This document shows, in pieces, positions 4,725 to 5,256 of a DNA stretch of 5,256 nucleotides. This stretch comes from Jatrophihabitans sp. (GTDB lineage: Bacteria; Actinomycetota; Actinomycetes; Mycobacteriales; Jatrophihabitantaceae), in contig SCQZ01000320.1 of NCBI GenBank assembly GCA_004299665.1, forward strand, positions 1 to 5,256, given 5' to 3'. The first letter of the stretch is position 1. Each line of letters begins with the position of its first letter. Under the pieces are notes generated by a model. It was not told the DNA's origin. It saw only the letters and a list, made by a program, of their open reading frames with translations, and made no database searches. The translations under genes were made by a program, and so were the position numbers.

Positions 4725-5256
4725 GCGCATACCCCTGGGTGTATGCACGGCGATGCGCGGCCAGGGACACAGCCGCTCCAGTTGGGCCGCGATCCCGAGC
4801 AACCGGACCTCCCCGCCGGGTGCGGCGACCAGTTGCACCGACAGCGGCATGCCGCGTCGGTCCAGCCCCGCCGGCACCGCCATCGCGGGCCAGCCCGCGA
4901 GGTTCCACGGCCCGGTGAACGGCGCGAAGGCCGCGCTGGTGAGCACGTTGCGCAGCCAGCCCCGCCCGGACCATTCGGCTGCCCGGACGGCACCGGCGGC
5001 GAGCACCGGCGTCACCAGCACGTCGTACGACTCGAAGAAGCGCTCGGCCGCCTGCTGCCAGCGCCGCCGTCCGCCCTGCTTCGGATATCCCAGCCGCTGC
5101 ACCAACCGGCCGGCGGCGACATGGCGCCGGGTGCGGGGGGACATGCGCTGCGGGTCGGACAGATCCGTCGCGACCTCGGCCGTCCCCGCCGTCCAGCGGG
5201 CGAGTTCGGAGGGCGCGAGGCGCAGGCCGTACGCGGGCGTTGCGTTCGCCACGCGG
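4722..5256 (-). CDS. Amidase-signature family hydrolase, C-terminal part (5' end beyond right edge)
   Basis: The last 178 or so codons of an amidase are present and the frame is open to the window edge. The C-terminal block of the amidase signature family is clear: FFESYDVLVTPVLA, then FTGPWNLAGWPAMAVPAGLD, then GMPLSVQLVAAPGGE and LLGIAAQLE. These enzymes hydrolyse amide bonds (amino-acid amides, nitrile-derived amides, Glu-tRNA and others) with a Ser-cisSer-Lys triad. The triad lies in the N-terminal two thirds and is not visible here, so activity and substrate cannot be judged. The Trp in PWNLAGWPA is usual in non-GatA amidases, making a tRNA amidotransferase subunit less likely. The stop is 9 bases before the DUF302 start, and its last codons overlap the putative operator. 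Any functional link to the downstream operon is doubtful. Confidence 0.9.
   Translation of the reverse strand, partial: RVANATPAYGLRLAPSELARWTAGTAEVATDLSDPQRMSPRTRRHVAAGRLVQRLGYPKQGGRRRWQQAAERFFESYDVLVTPVLAAGAVRAAEWSGRGWLRNVLTSAAFAPFTGPWNLAGWPAMAVPAGLDRRGMPLSVQLVAAPGGEVRLLGIAAQLERLCPWPRIAVHTPRGMR
4727..4746. promoter_or_regulatory. Putative CsoR/CstR-family operator (20-bp near-palindrome)
   Basis: GCATACCCCTGGGTGTATGC has perfect 6-bp arms (GCATAC/GTATGC) around an 8-base G/C-rich centre. AT-containing arms around a C-run then a G-run (ATACCC...GGGTAT-like) is the pattern reported for CsoR-family operators. It lies 15 bases before the DUF302 ATG and directly upstream of the -10 candidate, in an operon that encodes such a repressor. 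It also encodes the last amidase residues (HTPRGMR). The match to the family pattern is from memory; binding is inferred. Confidence 0.65.

Overview
The window is high-GC DNA, and every gene I can support lies on the minus strand, so transcription runs from high to low coordinates. GC-rich codon third positions, frequent GTG starts, 4-base gene overlaps, and two TANNNT -10 elements placed 6 bases before a start codon (leaderless-type) all suggest an actinobacterium. I cannot assign a genus.

Reading in the direction of transcription:
(1) 5256-4722: the C-terminal part of an amidase-signature hydrolase, cut by the window edge.
(2) 4712-3805: a compact stress/metal-type operon. It encodes a DUF302 protein, possibly an 18-residue micro-ORF, a 56-residue Cys-rich protein, and a CsoR/CstR-family repressor. 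The repressor keeps both conserved cysteines but has Gly where copper-sensing CsoR has its His ligand, so it looks more like a thiol/persulfide-type sensor. A 20-bp near-palindrome of CsoR-family type (4727-4746) lies just upstream of the DUF302 gene, inside the last codons of the amidase gene, and is the likely operator for autoregulation.
(3) 3702-942: three translationally coupled genes for the lower meta-cleavage pathway: 2-keto-4-pentenoate hydratase, acylating acetaldehyde dehydrogenase and 4-hydroxy-2-oxovalerate aldolase. Together they take a 2-hydroxypenta-2,4-dienoate-type intermediate to pyruvate and an acyl-CoA. The ring-cleaving dioxygenase and the C-C hydrolase are not in the window.
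(4) About 912-376: a RimJ/RimL-like GNAT acetyltransferase that begins at or just before the aldolase stop, with no convincing canonical start codon.
(5) 360-1: a VapBC toxin-antitoxin pair. It comprises a ribbon-helix-helix antitoxin and the first 37 residues of a PIN-domain toxin that runs off the left edge.

There is no gene-free stretch longer than about 100 bases. The only notable gap, 3703-3804, lies between the repressor gene and the hydratase gene. I see no clear promoter or terminator in it, so the catabolic genes may be read through from the sensor operon. I found no RNA genes, CRISPR arrays, insertion sequences or attachment sites.
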